A stretch of DNA of 64,000 bases from Venatoribacter pacificus (GCF_025318105.1 NZ_JAOANI010000022.1:155873-219872), one strand, 5' to 3'. Numbered from the stretch's first letter, positions 33,913-43,772 are shown. The notes: generated by a model from the letters alone, not told the origin. Program-made: numbers and translations.

Positions 33913-34041
33913 TTACATACTCAAATAAGCAACAATAAACAGCAGCCCGGAGCTGACTAACGTCGCCCACATATGGACGTGCAACATCTCGTTGTCGCTC
34001 AGTTCGTACTCAAAGCATTCAGTCTCATCCACCACTGTCAT
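33913..34041 (-). CDS. 42-aa single-pass membrane protein
   Basis: Short minus-strand ORF with an acidic N-terminal half (VVDETECFEYELSDNEML) and one C-terminal hydrophobic helix (ATLVSSGLLFIVAYLSM). It is followed 40 bases on by its own strand-specific terminator, which supports a real transcript. The ribosome site is weak. It lies alone between the response regulator and the exonuclease gene. No family recognised. Confidence 0.5.
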   Translation of the reverse strand: MTVVDETECFEYELSDNEMLHVHMWATLVSSGLLFIVAYLSM

Positions 34042-34223
34042 CCTGATTGATCATCTATTGCCCCTATTTTAGAACAGCTGTGAACAACCGTTCTGTGACT
34101 CAGGGAGAATTTCGTAACCAATCCGTTTGAATTTGTAAGCACAGGGTGACTGCTATCCGTTTACCTTTGCGTTACAGCCTGACGGCCAAGCATGTTGCCC
34201 ACGCTCAGCGGTCAATACCGCGC

Positions 34224-34973
34224 TCAGCTCCATAGCTCTCCCAGTGGAGTTTGCGGGCTGAAGTGATGCGCAATCTGCGCCTGTAACAGTTCGGCACAGG
34301 CCAGCGCATCGGTCTGGGCATGATGAGGACGGTAAAAAGGCAGGTGATATCGTTTACGGCTTTCTGCCAGGCGCACCGAGGCCGGTTTATGCCCGCGTAA
34401 ACGCTGCAGAAAACCGGGCTGGCGACGGAAACGGGATTCCAGCGCCATGGTATCAATCACCGGAAATTCGATGCCCTCACCCAGCCGGGTCAGCAGTGCA
34501 TTGTTGAGAAAACGCCGTTCAATACTGCGGTGATGAGCCACCACCACGCAGCCACTGAGCTGTGCCAGCAACTCATCCAGCACTTTACTCAGATCCGGCG
34601 CACTGGCGATATCGCTGTGGGTAATACCGTGCACCACGATGGATTCATGCGATAACCGCGCCCGCGGCCGCACGATCCAATGGGCGGCGCTGGCGCAGGA
34701 AATACGCGCCAGTGTCAGCGGCACCAAACCAATACTGACAATTCCCCCCTGCTGCGGATCAAGACCGGTGGTTTCAAAATCCATCGCCACCATCGGCACA
34801 TCGGCAATGGCGGTAGCGGCATCCGGTACACCAGCCTGGTAATACTGCTTCAGGGCCGGATGACGGGCACTGGCGGCCAGTTCATGAAAGCGGGCGGGCC
34901 AATCCACCGCCGACAGGTCTTCGACACTGAGGCTGGATTCATTTTGCAGCTGACTGCGGGGCAGATAAAACAT
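34224..34973 (-). CDS. DnaQ-like 3'-5' exonuclease
   Basis: Product of 249 aa. The DEDD-type nuclease motifs are visible: Exo I MDFETTGLDP, Exo II around HHRSIERRFLNN, and Exo III HHAQTDALACAELL with H and D. This is the polymerase III epsilon-like stand-alone exonuclease family. It begins three bases after the DUF294 gene stop on the same strand. This exonuclease/DUF294 pairing is seen near acetate or solute transporters in related bacteria. Confidence 0.88.
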   Translation of the reverse strand: MFYLPRSQLQNESSLSVEDLSAVDWPARFHELAASARHPALKQYYQAGVPDAATAIADVPMVAMDFETTGLDPQQGGIVSIGLVPLTLARISCASAAHWIVRPRARLSHESIVVHGITHSDIASAPDLSKVLDELLAQLSGCVVVAHHRSIERRFLNNALLTRLGEGIEFPVIDTMALESRFRRQPGFLQRLRGHKPASVRLAESRKRYHLPFYRPHHAQTDALACAELLQAQIAHHFSPQTPLGELWS

Positions 34974-34976
34974 TCT

Positions 34977-36863
34977 TTATACCGCCCGGCCCGGCTGGTA
35001 GCGGAACTTCAGAAACTTCTGCGCATTGCTGAGAATCTGGAAGGCATCTTTCAGATTTTTACGTTCAAAGTCCGACAGGTTATCGGGCTCAATATTATTA
35101 TCCGGCTCGGTTCCCGATTGCAGATCCAGCGCCTGATGACGAATACGCACCATGGCAATTAATTCCAGTGCATCACGCAAATCCGGGCCATTACCCGGCG
35201 GTAAAAGACCCGCTTCGATAATATCCTGTAAGCGCTCAAACGAATTGTGTGCACGGGAACCAACGGCAAGCGCATGCACACGAATCAGATCCGCCAGCGG
35301 TGCAGTGCCGCGCCGTTTCATGTTAATGGAATTAGTATGCTTGCCGTCGGTTTCCATCACAAAGCCTTTAAAAAACCCGAGCGGTGGCGTACGCGTTAAT
35401 GCCGCGCGCGCCATGCAGGCCAGAAAACGGGAATTACTGCGGGCTTTACGGCGAATAAGATCATTCAGCATTTCTGGCCAGTGCATTTCGCCCCACACCC
35501 CTTCCAGATCAAAAAAGATGGCGCTGTTGAGCAGAAATTCCGGCGACGGGCGCTCAATCCATTCGCTGAAATATTGTTCCCATACTTTTAACGGCTGACG
35601 CCACTGACGATTGGTGGCCATCACCTTGCCGGTGCAATAGGTATAGCCACACGCGTCTAAAGCATCACAGACAAAGTTGGCCAGATTTAAAAAATATTCA
35701 TCATGTAATTGTGGATCAAAACGGTTATCCAGAATCAGGGCGTTATCCTGATCGGTGACAATTAACTGTTCTTCCCGCGCCATTGAACCGAGCGCCAGAA
35801 AACAATAAGGCACCGGTGGCGGGCCAAATTTTTCTTCGGCCATTTCCAGCAGGCGTTGTTTAAAGCTGCGGCCAATCACCGCCATTGAGCCACCGATCAT
35901 GCGCGAATTGGCATCCTCAGCCACCAGGCGGCTGAAGCAGGCGCGCACATCGCTCGCCAGCGCCGTCAGTTCTTCTACGGTTTGTGCATTAAAAATACTG
36001 CGTACCACAAACAGGCTGTTCTGCGATTCATAACGGATAACATCCGCCAGCGCGACAACCCCCAGCGGTAATCCCTGTTTAATGACCGGCAGGTGGTGCA
36101 CGTTATAGCGCAGCATTAATAAAATGGCTTCGAACACAAACTGATTGTGCTCTACCTTGGTTAATTCGGCGGTCATGATATCGGTTACCGGCGTATCGAA
36201 TGGCAGGCCCGGCGTTACCAGCCGGTCGCGGATATCACGGTCGGTGACAATGCCCACCAGGCGTGCCGCCGCCATCGGCTGATCATCGGAGGTGGTGACC
36301 ACCAATAATGAAGAAACGCCCTCTTCGGTCATGCGGATTGCCGCTTCACGCGCCGTAGCACCGGCAGGTAATAAAACCGGTTCGCGGCTGACCAGCGTTT
36401 CAATGCGGGCCGTCATCAGTTCGTTAGCGTCTTCGCGCCGTGCAACGGCCTGACGTAAACGCGTGCGGTCTTCCACCTCAACCTGATCGGCAAATTCTTC
36501 GTTATTATCAAATAATTCGGTAAATAAAGGCTCCGGAATCATATACACCAGCGTATCTTCCAGAGCGAATACCGGAAAGCGCACGCGCTTATTACGCAGT
36601 AAACCGAACTCGGCAAAAAAGCCGCCTTCACTTAAACGGTTATAAAGTTCGCCGTTGCGGCGGAATACTTCCACGGCGCCGCTGCGTATGACATACCAAT
36701 CATTAATTTCGGCACCAAATTCCAGAATCTGCTGGCCCGCTTTAAAGTAGGCAATGCTGATCTGGGCAGCAACCTGCTGCAGCACTTCATCACTTAACCC
36801 GGTAAAGGGTTGATGCTGGCGCAGGAAATCAACAATTTCGATATGTTCTGCTTGCATAGCCAT
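34977..36863 (-). CDS. cNMP-binding, CBS and DUF294 nucleotidyltransferase-like protein
   Basis: The frame runs far upstream into the BCCT gene, but the coding start is placed at ATG 36863 (MAMQAEHIEIV), just after that gene's end; length 628 aa. Order: cyclic-nucleotide-binding fold (about 20-135), two CBS motifs (about 165-295), then a GlnD-like nucleotidyltransferase domain with LALGSMAREEQLIVTDQDNA (split: GSMAREEQ and TDQDNA), and a C-terminal helical DUF294 domain. It probably senses nucleotides; the substrate is unknown. Confidence 0.88.
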   Translation of the reverse strand: MAMQAEHIEIVDFLRQHQPFTGLSDEVLQQVAAQISIAYFKAGQQILEFGAEINDWYVIRSGAVEVFRRNGELYNRLSEGGFFAEFGLLRNKRVRFPVFALEDTLVYMIPEPLFTELFDNNEEFADQVEVEDRTRLRQAVARREDANELMTARIETLVSREPVLLPAGATAREAAIRMTEEGVSSLLVVTTSDDQPMAAARLVGIVTDRDIRDRLVTPGLPFDTPVTDIMTAELTKVEHNQFVFEAILLMLRYNVHHLPVIKQGLPLGVVALADVIRYESQNSLFVVRSIFNAQTVEELTALASDVRACFSRLVAEDANSRMIGGSMAVIGRSFKQRLLEMAEEKFGPPPVPYCFLALGSMAREEQLIVTDQDNALILDNRFDPQLHDEYFLNLANFVCDALDACGYTYCTGKVMATNRQWRQPLKVWEQYFSEWIERPSPEFLLNSAIFFDLEGVWGEMHWPEMLNDLIRRKARSNSRFLACMARAALTRTPPLGFFKGFVMETDGKHTNSINMKRRGTAPLADLIRVHALAVGSRAHNSFERLQDIIEAGLLPPGNGPDLRDALELIAMVRIRHQALDLQSGTEPDNNIEPDNLSDFERKNLKDAFQILSNAQKFLKFRYQPGRAV

Positions 36864-36924
36864 TCCGTAAAAAACAACAGCACAGATAATTCTGTGCTGT
36901 TGTTCTGTTGTAACCCAGGCTGTT

Positions 36925-38556
36925 TTAAGCCGGTTTAGGCTCAGAAGACAACCCTTTAATAATGGAAAAGGTTGCGACCAGTAAAACGATAGTGAAGGGT
37001 AATCCACTCGACACCGCCATCGCCTGCAAAGCCACCAGCCCGCCGCCAAGAATCAGCGCAATGGCCACCAGCCCTTCAAAGGTACACCAGAACACACGCT
37101 GTGGCGTAGGAGCATCGACCTTGCCACCGGCCGAAATCACATCAATAACCAGTGACCCGGAATCCGATGACGTCACAAAAAATACGATCACCAGAATAAT
37201 ACCGATAAAGGAGGTAATCTGCGCCAGCGGCAGAGCATCCAGCATAGAAAACAGCTGCAAAGGCAGCGCCGATTCGGCGGCGGTTTTGTAGCCGTCCTGA
37301 ACGTATTGTTCAATTGCGGTGCCGCCAAATACCGTCATCCATAAAACACAGGCGGCCGATGGCACCAGCAATACCGACACCATAAATTCACGCACCGAAC
37401 GTCCACGGGAAACACGGGCGATAAACATACCGACAAATGGCGACCAGGAAATCCACCAGGCCCAGTAAAAGGCTGTCCAGCCGGAGGTGAAGTTTGCATC
37501 TTCGCGCCCTACCGGATTGGAAAGTGCCGGCAGGTTCTGGAAATAGGCCAGCATATTGTCAAAAAAGCCGGTCACAATCGCCAGGGTCGGGCCAACGATA
37601 ATAACAAACAGCAGCAACAGAATGGCCAGTATCATATTGATTTCTGACAGGCGTTTAACCCCGGCATCCAGGCCAGCAACCACTGACATCATGGCAATGG
37701 CAGTAATACCAATCACCAACATAACCTGCGTGGTATTACCTTCCGGCAGTCCGAATAAATAATGCAGACCGGAGGCTGCCTGAGAAGCACCAAGACCCAG
37801 TGATGTGGCCAGACCAAACAACGTAGCCAGCACGGCGATAATATCAATGATATGCCCCGGCCAGCCCCAGACGCGCTCCCCCAGCACCGGATAAAACACC
37901 GAGCGGATGGTCAGCGGCAGACCTTTATTAAAGGAAAATAACGCCAGCCCCAGCGCCATAATTGCGTAAATAGCCCAGGGATGCAGTGCCCAGTGATAAA
38001 TGGTTGCGGCCATACCCAGACGGGCTGCCGCTTCGGCGTCACCTGCCGCAGCGCCCAGCGGAGCCCAGTCGGTACGCACGCCATTTTCTGTGGTGATACC
38101 GGCAAAGGAACTGCCAAAGTGCGATAACGGCTCAGACACGCCGTAGAACATCAGGCCAATCCCCATACCAGCGGCAAACAGCATGGAGAACCAGGCGGTA
38201 TAGCTGTAATCCGGCGTCGCCTCGGTACCGCCCAGACGAATGCGCCCCAGAGGTGAAACAATCAGGCCAAGACAAACAATCACAAAAATATTACCGGCAC
38301 TGAGGAAGAACCAGCTCAGGTTGGTCGTCAGCCAGCTACGCATACTGCCGAACATCGGTTCGACCTGATTGTGAAACAGCAGTGTCAGCAGCACAAAAGC
38401 GATAACTGCCAATCCCGACACCGCGAACACGCGGTTGTGGATATCGAGCCCAAAAGGGCCAACATTGACAATGATGTTGTCCTGACCGACCTGATAATCA
38501 GTGTCGATCGGATTCACATCGCCATCGGGGATCATCGGATCATTTTTTTCAGCCAT
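36925..38556 (-). CDS. BCCT-family betaine/choline/carnitine transporter
   Basis: Inner-membrane transporter of 543 aa with 12 predicted helices. Family motifs are present: the aromatic box WWISWSPFVGMFIARVSRG (split WWISWSP, GMFIARVSRGRS), GMGIGLMFYGVSEP near helix 3, and MALGLALFSFNKGLPL. The N-terminus is long and acidic (about 30 residues). GGGAGG precedes the ATG. It would import osmoprotectants with sodium or protons. The DUF294/exonuclease genes follow on the same strand. Confidence 0.92.
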   Translation of the reverse strand: MAEKNDPMIPDGDVNPIDTDYQVGQDNIIVNVGPFGLDIHNRVFAVSGLAVIAFVLLTLLFHNQVEPMFGSMRSWLTTNLSWFFLSAGNIFVIVCLGLIVSPLGRIRLGGTEATPDYSYTAWFSMLFAAGMGIGLMFYGVSEPLSHFGSSFAGITTENGVRTDWAPLGAAAGDAEAAARLGMAATIYHWALHPWAIYAIMALGLALFSFNKGLPLTIRSVFYPVLGERVWGWPGHIIDIIAVLATLFGLATSLGLGASQAASGLHYLFGLPEGNTTQVMLVIGITAIAMMSVVAGLDAGVKRLSEINMILAILLLLFVIIVGPTLAIVTGFFDNMLAYFQNLPALSNPVGREDANFTSGWTAFYWAWWISWSPFVGMFIARVSRGRSVREFMVSVLLVPSAACVLWMTVFGGTAIEQYVQDGYKTAAESALPLQLFSMLDALPLAQITSFIGIILVIVFFVTSSDSGSLVIDVISAGGKVDAPTPQRVFWCTFEGLVAIALILGGGLVALQAMAVSSGLPFTIVLLVATFSIIKGLSSEPKPA

Positions 38557-39024
38557 TGCGGCCAGCCTCCCGTGGTTTATTCAGACCTGCTTATTTGCTT
38601 ACGCGCAGGTTCGGATTTCAGACGCCGATCTATAGATCAGGCAAGTGCATATCGGGCTGCTTCGCAAGAAGAAATGCTTGCCAGAGCATCAGCGCAGATA
38701 TAAGAAATGGCCTTATCAGCCTAACAAAAAGGGAGATATAGGGCAAAAAACGCCCCGAATTTTCAGATTTTACGGCCACTTCAGCCGAAGTAAGGGCTAA
38801 CAATCCTCCATAAAGACCTGACTATTCTCAGCCGTTATGCGTCAGCGGACAATGCAGATTCGCACCACACACCTGAAGGCAGATTCCTGCTGCGACACTG
38901 CAATTTCAATCTTTTGCAGGATGATGAGCTGCGCCGGATAGCGTCAAATACTCCTCTTTTTTATTAATTGCCTGCGCCTATCGCGCGCCTGACTCTTATT
39001 ACGCTGCAGGACGAGGAGAAGAAT
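38557..39024. other. intergenic region between divergent genes
   Basis: 468 bases with no supported ORF. It contains the BCCT promoter side and the lipoprotein promoter side. An imperfect dyad GGCAAG-t-GCAT / ATGC-TTGCC lies near 38640-38682. I see no clear binding motif or RNA. Confidence 0.35.
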
Positions 39025-40806
39025 ATGAAACTGAGGATGTATGCCGCTGCGACAACGGCACTGTTAAGCGGCTGCTACTTTGACAGCGCCGACCTGACAA
39101 TTAATCACGATAATGACGGCCGCGTATCCATTGTGCGGGCGATGGGTTCTGCAAATACCGAAAGCCCAGGAGAGACCCAGACCGCAGGCTGTATTGCCCT
39201 GCCCAACAGCTGGGCTGGCACCGTCAGTATCAGTGTCAGCGGCACGGCTCAGGGCGCAGAATTTACCACCACCCCAGCCGCCGACAGCAGTCTGTCACTC
39301 AGCATGAACAATGACCGTCCGGTTATCGGCTATGACTGGCAGTGCTTTTCCGACAGCCGCACATACGCTGAAAACGACACCGGCGAAGCCGTTTTCAGCC
39401 TGACTCCCGGACAGCCAGCCATGACGGTGCTGACCAGCATTGGTGTTGTCAACAGAGCGGAAGGCAGCTATCAGGATCAGATCGCCAGCCACCTGCTGCT
39501 GTCGGATGCTGATGCAGCTCCGCACTGGCAGAAGGTTGGCAGCCAGCAAAAACTGGGGGATTACACCCAGACCTTACCCGGCGGTGATGCCTACTACATT
39601 TATTTGCCTGCCTATGAAAGCGGTGCAGAGCAGGACGCCGTACTGCGCATTGACCAGCAAGGTGTACACAGCGCCACTCTGCCATTTGGCAACGCTATTG
39701 CTTATCTCAACGGCAAACTGCTCACGATGGAAACTACCAATGTCGAAGGCCGCATGGTCAGCCGTCTCAGCATATCTGAAGATCTGATTGACTGGACCAA
39801 CCTGCCGGATACGGAGCCACTGAGCGGCATTATTTACGACCGTTTCAATCAGCGTTATATCGCTCAGGCCGGTGCTTCAGAAGAGACTCTGGCGATGTAT
39901 ACCTCCGACGATCTGCAGAGCTGGACCGAGCTCGCTAATGCCATCAGCTACAACACCATCTTTTATGCTCTGCCCAGCGGCAATCTGATTGGTACGGACA
40001 GTTATGGCGAACAAGGGCTGTTTCTGCTGAGCAGCGACAGCAGCAGCTGGGAATCAGTAACCCCCCCAAGCCTCGCCACAGGTGAGGTATTCCGCGCCCG
40101 GCAAATAGTGCAGACCGACGACGGCACAGTGCATGTGGCAGGTGTCAGCGGAGTCGACAGTGGTAGCGAAGAAGGCTGGGCATGGACCGCTGCCCACTAT
40201 GGCTTCAGCAGCGATGGCGTCAACTGGACCTGGCGCAGCGCCGGCGAATGGAGCAACCCGCAGGATATCGCAGGCCTGGCCGTTAACGGTCAGCAAGTGG
40301 TTGTCTGGGGCTATCAGAATGTACAGGCATCACCGGATGCCGGTCAGAACTGGATCAGCAGCGATGCAGCGGCCTTAGCGGCCGGTGTCTGGGACGCTCT
40401 GCCTGAAGACGCTGCGCTGTACCTGAATGATGTCAGCGTGCATAACGATCAGTTTATTTTTCAGGCGTACCTGAGCGTAGGTGCGGAATCAATCGCGCTG
40501 GCGCTGGCAACCTCTGATTTCACGTCTTACCTCTTTCTCGGAATGCAGCAGGGCCTGCAGCTCCTGACCGGAGCCGACGTGCTATTCGCCCGCGTTGACG
40601 GTGGTAATAATGGTCACTCGGATGTTTATACCTACAAGGTACCGGATACTGGCGGCGATAATGGCGACGGCGATAATGGCGACGGCGATAATGGCGACGG
40701 CGATAATGGCGGCGGCGACAATAGCTCATCCTCCTCAGGCGGCGGCCTTGGCGGGCTGAGCTTGCTGATCCTGAGCATTCTGGGTCTGCGCAGACGATTC
40801 ATCTGA
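39025..40806 (+). CDS. lipoprotein with GlyGly-CTERM-like C-terminus
   Basis: Start ATG 39025 follows AGGAG and gives a lipobox LLSGC with Cys at about residue 16. Product of 593 aa. The body is Ser/Asp/Thr-rich with repeated WT-x-Asp/Ser patches, beta-propeller-like (sialidase/BNR-type repeats such as SSDSSSWESV, SSDGVNWTW and SPDAGQNWISS). Near the end lies an acidic Gly-Asp-Asn repeat, then SSSSGGGLGGLSLLILSILGLRRRFI-type tail (residues about 568-593): a Gly-Gly motif, hydrophobic helix and basic end, the rhombosortase GlyGly-CTERM signal. No rhombosortase is visible in the window. Confidence 0.78.
   Translation: MKLRMYAAATTALLSGCYFDSADLTINHDNDGRVSIVRAMGSANTESPGETQTAGCIALPNSWAGTVSISVSGTAQGAEFTTTPAADSSLSLSMNNDRPVIGYDWQCFSDSRTYAENDTGEAVFSLTPGQPAMTVLTSIGVVNRAEGSYQDQIASHLLLSDADAAPHWQKVGSQQKLGDYTQTLPGGDAYYIYLPAYESGAEQDAVLRIDQQGVHSATLPFGNAIAYLNGKLLTMETTNVEGRMVSRLSISEDLIDWTNLPDTEPLSGIIYDRFNQRYIAQAGASEETLAMYTSDDLQSWTELANAISYNTIFYALPSGNLIGTDSYGEQGLFLLSSDSSSWESVTPPSLATGEVFRARQIVQTDDGTVHVAGVSGVDSGSEEGWAWTAAHYGFSSDGVNWTWRSAGEWSNPQDIAGLAVNGQQVVVWGYQNVQASPDAGQNWISSDAAALAAGVWDALPEDAALYLNDVSVHNDQFIFQAYLSVGAESIALALATSDFTSYLFLGMQQGLQLLTGADVLFARVDGGNNGHSDVYTYKVPDTGGDNGDGDNGDGDNGDGDNGGGDNSSSSSGGGLGGLSLLILSILGLRRRFI
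40651..40722 (+). repeat. 15-bp tandem repeat encoding Gly-Asp-Gly-Asp-Asn
   Basis: Three exact copies of GGCGACGGCGATAAT flanked by two degenerate ones, in frame, coding an acidic glycine linker before the C-terminal membrane signal. Likely prone to copy-number change. Confidence 0.85.
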
Positions 40807-40813
40807 ACCACGG

Positions 40814-40839
40814 AAAGCAGCCTTCGGGCTGCTTTTTTT
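40814..40839 (+). terminator. intrinsic terminator
   Basis: AGCAGCC, loop ttcg, GGCTGCT, T7, 11 bases after the lipoprotein stop. Confidence 0.9.
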
Positions 40840-40869
40840 GTACTTAAAAAAGCAGGCTACAGGAAAGTA

Positions 40870-41733
40870 TCAACGTGTCAGAAAATTCTGCACGGCGGTG
40901 ATCTGATCGCGCGCCATTAACATGGGTGCATGACCGATTCCGGGAAATTCAATCAGCTGAGTATCGTTATGCTGCAGCATGCTGCGTGCGGTTTCAGCTA
41001 ATAATAAATCTGACTCAGCACCGCGAATAACCAACACCGGACAATGCACCGCCGTCCACACCGCCGATAAATCCACATCGCCAGTTACTGCGGCAAAGCC
41101 ATCGGCAATGGCCGGATCGTAACGCAGGCATAAGCCGTCATCACAGGCTTCGGTGCCATTCAGGGCCAGATGCGCCCATTGTTCATCGGTCAGCGGGCCA
41201 AAGGCCTGAGCAACCTGACGCAAATACTGTTCGGCTTCGCCAACATGAGCAAAATGTGGTGCTTTGCCGACATACTGACCAATACGCGCCAGAGCTTCAT
41301 AAGGAATAAGCGGGCCGACATCATTCAGCACCAGCTTGCCGATGCTGTCACCGGGGGCCGCCGCCAGCATCATGCCGATCAGTCCGCCCATTGAGGTACC
41401 CACCCAATCACAAGCGCTGACGCCGTGCTCGGCAAACAGATGCGCCAACAATTGCTGCATCTGTGCGATATACAGCGGATAGCCATACAAAGCTGGCTGT
41501 TGCAGCCAGTCGCTGTCACCACGCCCCAACACATCCGGGCAGATCACACGGTAATGTTCAGCCAGTTTTTCAGCCAGCGAATCGAAGTCGCGGCTGTTAC
41601 GGGTCAGGCCATGAACACAGAGCAGCAAGGGCTGTTGTTCGTGCAGGCTGTTATGCCACTGCATATAGGCCATGCTGCGCGTCCCTTCCGGGGTCTGAAT
41701 GTCCAGCCGGTGCTGGCTGTGCAGAATGCTCAT
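40870..41733 (-). CDS. alpha/beta-fold hydrolase
   Basis: Start ATG 41733 is used because GGAGAG lies just upstream; the longer frame runs into recQ. Product of 287 aa. Oxyanion motif CVHGLTRNSRDF, nucleophile elbow WVGTSMGGLIG with Ser, catalytic Asp near RGAESDLLLAE, and His in FPGIGHAP. This is the general alpha/beta hydrolase fold, resembling proline iminopeptidase/esterase types. Substrate unknown. Its start lies 36 bases before the recQ stop, so it overlaps the recQ transcript. Confidence 0.85.
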   Translation of the reverse strand: MSILHSQHRLDIQTPEGTRSMAYMQWHNSLHEQQPLLLCVHGLTRNSRDFDSLAEKLAEHYRVICPDVLGRGDSDWLQQPALYGYPLYIAQMQQLLAHLFAEHGVSACDWVGTSMGGLIGMMLAAAPGDSIGKLVLNDVGPLIPYEALARIGQYVGKAPHFAHVGEAEQYLRQVAQAFGPLTDEQWAHLALNGTEACDDGLCLRYDPAIADGFAAVTGDVDLSAVWTAVHCPVLVIRGAESDLLLAETARSMLQHNDTQLIEFPGIGHAPMLMARDQITAVQNFLTR

Positions 41734-41768
41734 AATCTCTCCGTGCCGGAACGCCGGTAAGCCTGTAT

Positions 41769-43766
41769 TTAAGGGATCTGTAGGCTTTGCTTTAACCACT
41801 GCTGCACTTGCGCATAGGGCTGCTGTTCAAGCCTGCCCATCGCGCCGAGCGAACGGGCTTTTATTTTGCTCAGCCAGGGCACATAAATACCACATAAATA
41901 GCGGGTTAACAGCTCGACCGAAGCAGGTTGACCGAATTGCGCCTGAATAGCCTGTTGCACCGGAGCACAGAGCGCACGCGCATCCAGCCCGGCAAAATCT
42001 CCCTGCGTATTACGTACCGGCCACGGCTGATGTTCGCCGCGACATACCGAGCAGCGACCACAGTCTTCACTCAGGTTATCGCTGAAATACCCGGCCAGCG
42101 TACGGCTGATACAACGCGGCTGACGGAACAGCTCCAGCATATGCTGTATACGCTGAATTTCGCTCTGCTGTTTGGCGGCAAAATGCTGATATAAATCATT
42201 GGCCAATGCGGGCTGCAATAATGCGGTATTTACGCGGTAAACATCGGTCATCTGTTTGCTTTCCAGCTGCAACCAGCCTTTTTCCTGACAGTATTCCAGC
42301 GCCCGCAGTGCGCGCAGCCGTGGCGGTACATCGCTGCCTGTCTGAGTCTGAGCCAGAGTTTTCTCCAGTGCCGGAATATTCAGTGTGTACCAGCTGCGGC
42401 CTTTATCGCTGCTGTTGAATACCGTACGCAGAAACTGCTGCGGCTCCGGCTGAAAATGCGCCAGTAATGCTTCTTCGTTACCGTTAAGGCGGTATTTATA
42501 TTCGGCAAAATAGCTGTATTGCGAGGTTAATACGCCGCGCATTTCCAGATTAACCAGCAGGGTTTTTAACGGTAATAAACGGATATTGCTGGCCGCCGAC
42601 AGCGGTGTCATCAGTACTTCCCACTGACCATTCTGGGTTTGTGTACTGATCGTCTGCAGCACCTGCTGAATACTGCTCAGCTCCGGCGTATCACCGTAGA
42701 CAAAGTTTTCCAGCACCGTCAGGCCCGATTCATCACCGAGCATAATGCAGTCCGAGGCTTTGCTGTCGCGTCCGGCACGGCCGATTTCCTGACTGTAATT
42801 TTCGATGGATTTGGGCAGGTCGTAATGAATCACCTGACGGATATTGCTTTTATCCACGCCCATACCAAAGGCAATGGTGGCCACAATCACCGGCGTATTG
42901 CCGCGCATAAAGCGCTGCTGAATGGCATCGCGCTCTTCGTGACCAATACCGGCATGATAGGCTTCAACGGCAAAAGGCAACTGAGCATTGAGCGCGGCGG
43001 CGACTTCCTCGGCGGTATTCTGCAGGGTGACATAAATAACCGCGGCAAAATCCTCGTGTTTTTCCGCACTCTTTTTCGCCAGATAATTCAGCCAGGTGGC
43101 GCATTTGGCAACGCGCTCATGCTCTGCCGTCGGCTGGGCCAGTAAGCGTAAATTTGGCCGGTAAAAGCCGGTGCAGACCACATGCTCGGGTTTAATAGCA
43201 AAATGCTTTTGCATATCGGCAATCACCGCCGTAGTAGCTGTAGCGGTTAACAGCAGCACCTGTGGAATAGCAAATTCACGGCAGTAATCGGGCAGTTTTA
43301 AATAATCCGGGCGGAAATTATGCCCCCACTCCGAAATACAGTGCGCCTCATCGACCACCAGCAACGAGATGGGAATCTGCTGAATAAACTGGCGGAAGCG
43401 TTCATTTTTAAGGCGCTCAACCGACACCATTAAAATTTTAATGCTGCCGCTGCGCACGCCGTTCATCACTTCCTGTGCTTCGTCGCGGCTCTGGGTAGAA
43501 TCAATGGTCGCTGCGGCAATACCTTTGCTGCGCAAAAACTGCACCTGATCCTGCATTAAGGCCAGCAGAGGCGAAATCACCAGCGTTAAATTTGGCAGTA
43601 ATAATGCCGGCAGCTGATAGCAGAGCGATTTACCGGAACCGGTCGGAAAAATAGCCGCGGCCGAATGCCCGGCCAGTAACGCCTCAACCACCGGCTGCTG
43701 ACCGGGCCGCAACGCTGAAAAGCCAAAGTGTTGCTGCAGTGCGGCCTGCCAGTTCATATTTGTCAT
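41769..43766 (-). CDS. recQ: ATP-dependent DNA helicase RecQ
   Basis: Superfamily-2 3'-5' helicase of 665 aa. Q-motif region at the start, Walker A PTGSGKS at 41-47, DEAH at 139-142 with EAHCISEWGHNFRPDY, SAT-like LLTATATT, motif VI QEIGRAGRD. Zinc-binding Cys residues follow in RCISRTLAGYFSD and CGRCSVC. The RQC/winged part is short and there is no clear HRDC domain, unlike E. coli RecQ. Start ATG 43766 or 43757; AAGGA lies upstream. The alpha/beta hydrolase gene overlaps its 3' end in another frame. Confidence 0.92.
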   Translation of the reverse strand: MTNMNWQAALQQHFGFSALRPGQQPVVEALLAGHSAAAIFPTGSGKSLCYQLPALLLPNLTLVISPLLALMQDQVQFLRSKGIAAATIDSTQSRDEAQEVMNGVRSGSIKILMVSVERLKNERFRQFIQQIPISLLVVDEAHCISEWGHNFRPDYLKLPDYCREFAIPQVLLLTATATTAVIADMQKHFAIKPEHVVCTGFYRPNLRLLAQPTAEHERVAKCATWLNYLAKKSAEKHEDFAAVIYVTLQNTAEEVAAALNAQLPFAVEAYHAGIGHEERDAIQQRFMRGNTPVIVATIAFGMGVDKSNIRQVIHYDLPKSIENYSQEIGRAGRDSKASDCIMLGDESGLTVLENFVYGDTPELSSIQQVLQTISTQTQNGQWEVLMTPLSAASNIRLLPLKTLLVNLEMRGVLTSQYSYFAEYKYRLNGNEEALLAHFQPEPQQFLRTVFNSSDKGRSWYTLNIPALEKTLAQTQTGSDVPPRLRALRALEYCQEKGWLQLESKQMTDVYRVNTALLQPALANDLYQHFAAKQQSEIQRIQHMLELFRQPRCISRTLAGYFSDNLSEDCGRCSVCRGEHQPWPVRNTQGDFAGLDARALCAPVQQAIQAQFGQPASVELLTRYLCGIYVPWLSKIKARSLGAMGRLEQQPYAQVQQWLKQSLQIP

Positions 43767-43772
43767 CGTTAA

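Noticed and set aside
36864..37049. Upstream extension of the DUF294 reading frame into the BCCT gene
   Set aside because: It overlaps the BCCT transporter C-terminus and no ribosome site supports it; ATG 36863 begins at the family's usual N-terminus.
38829..38940. Short ORF of about 34 aa before the GlyGly-CTERM lipoprotein
   Set aside because: No ribosome site or conserved feature, and Cys-rich chance composition.
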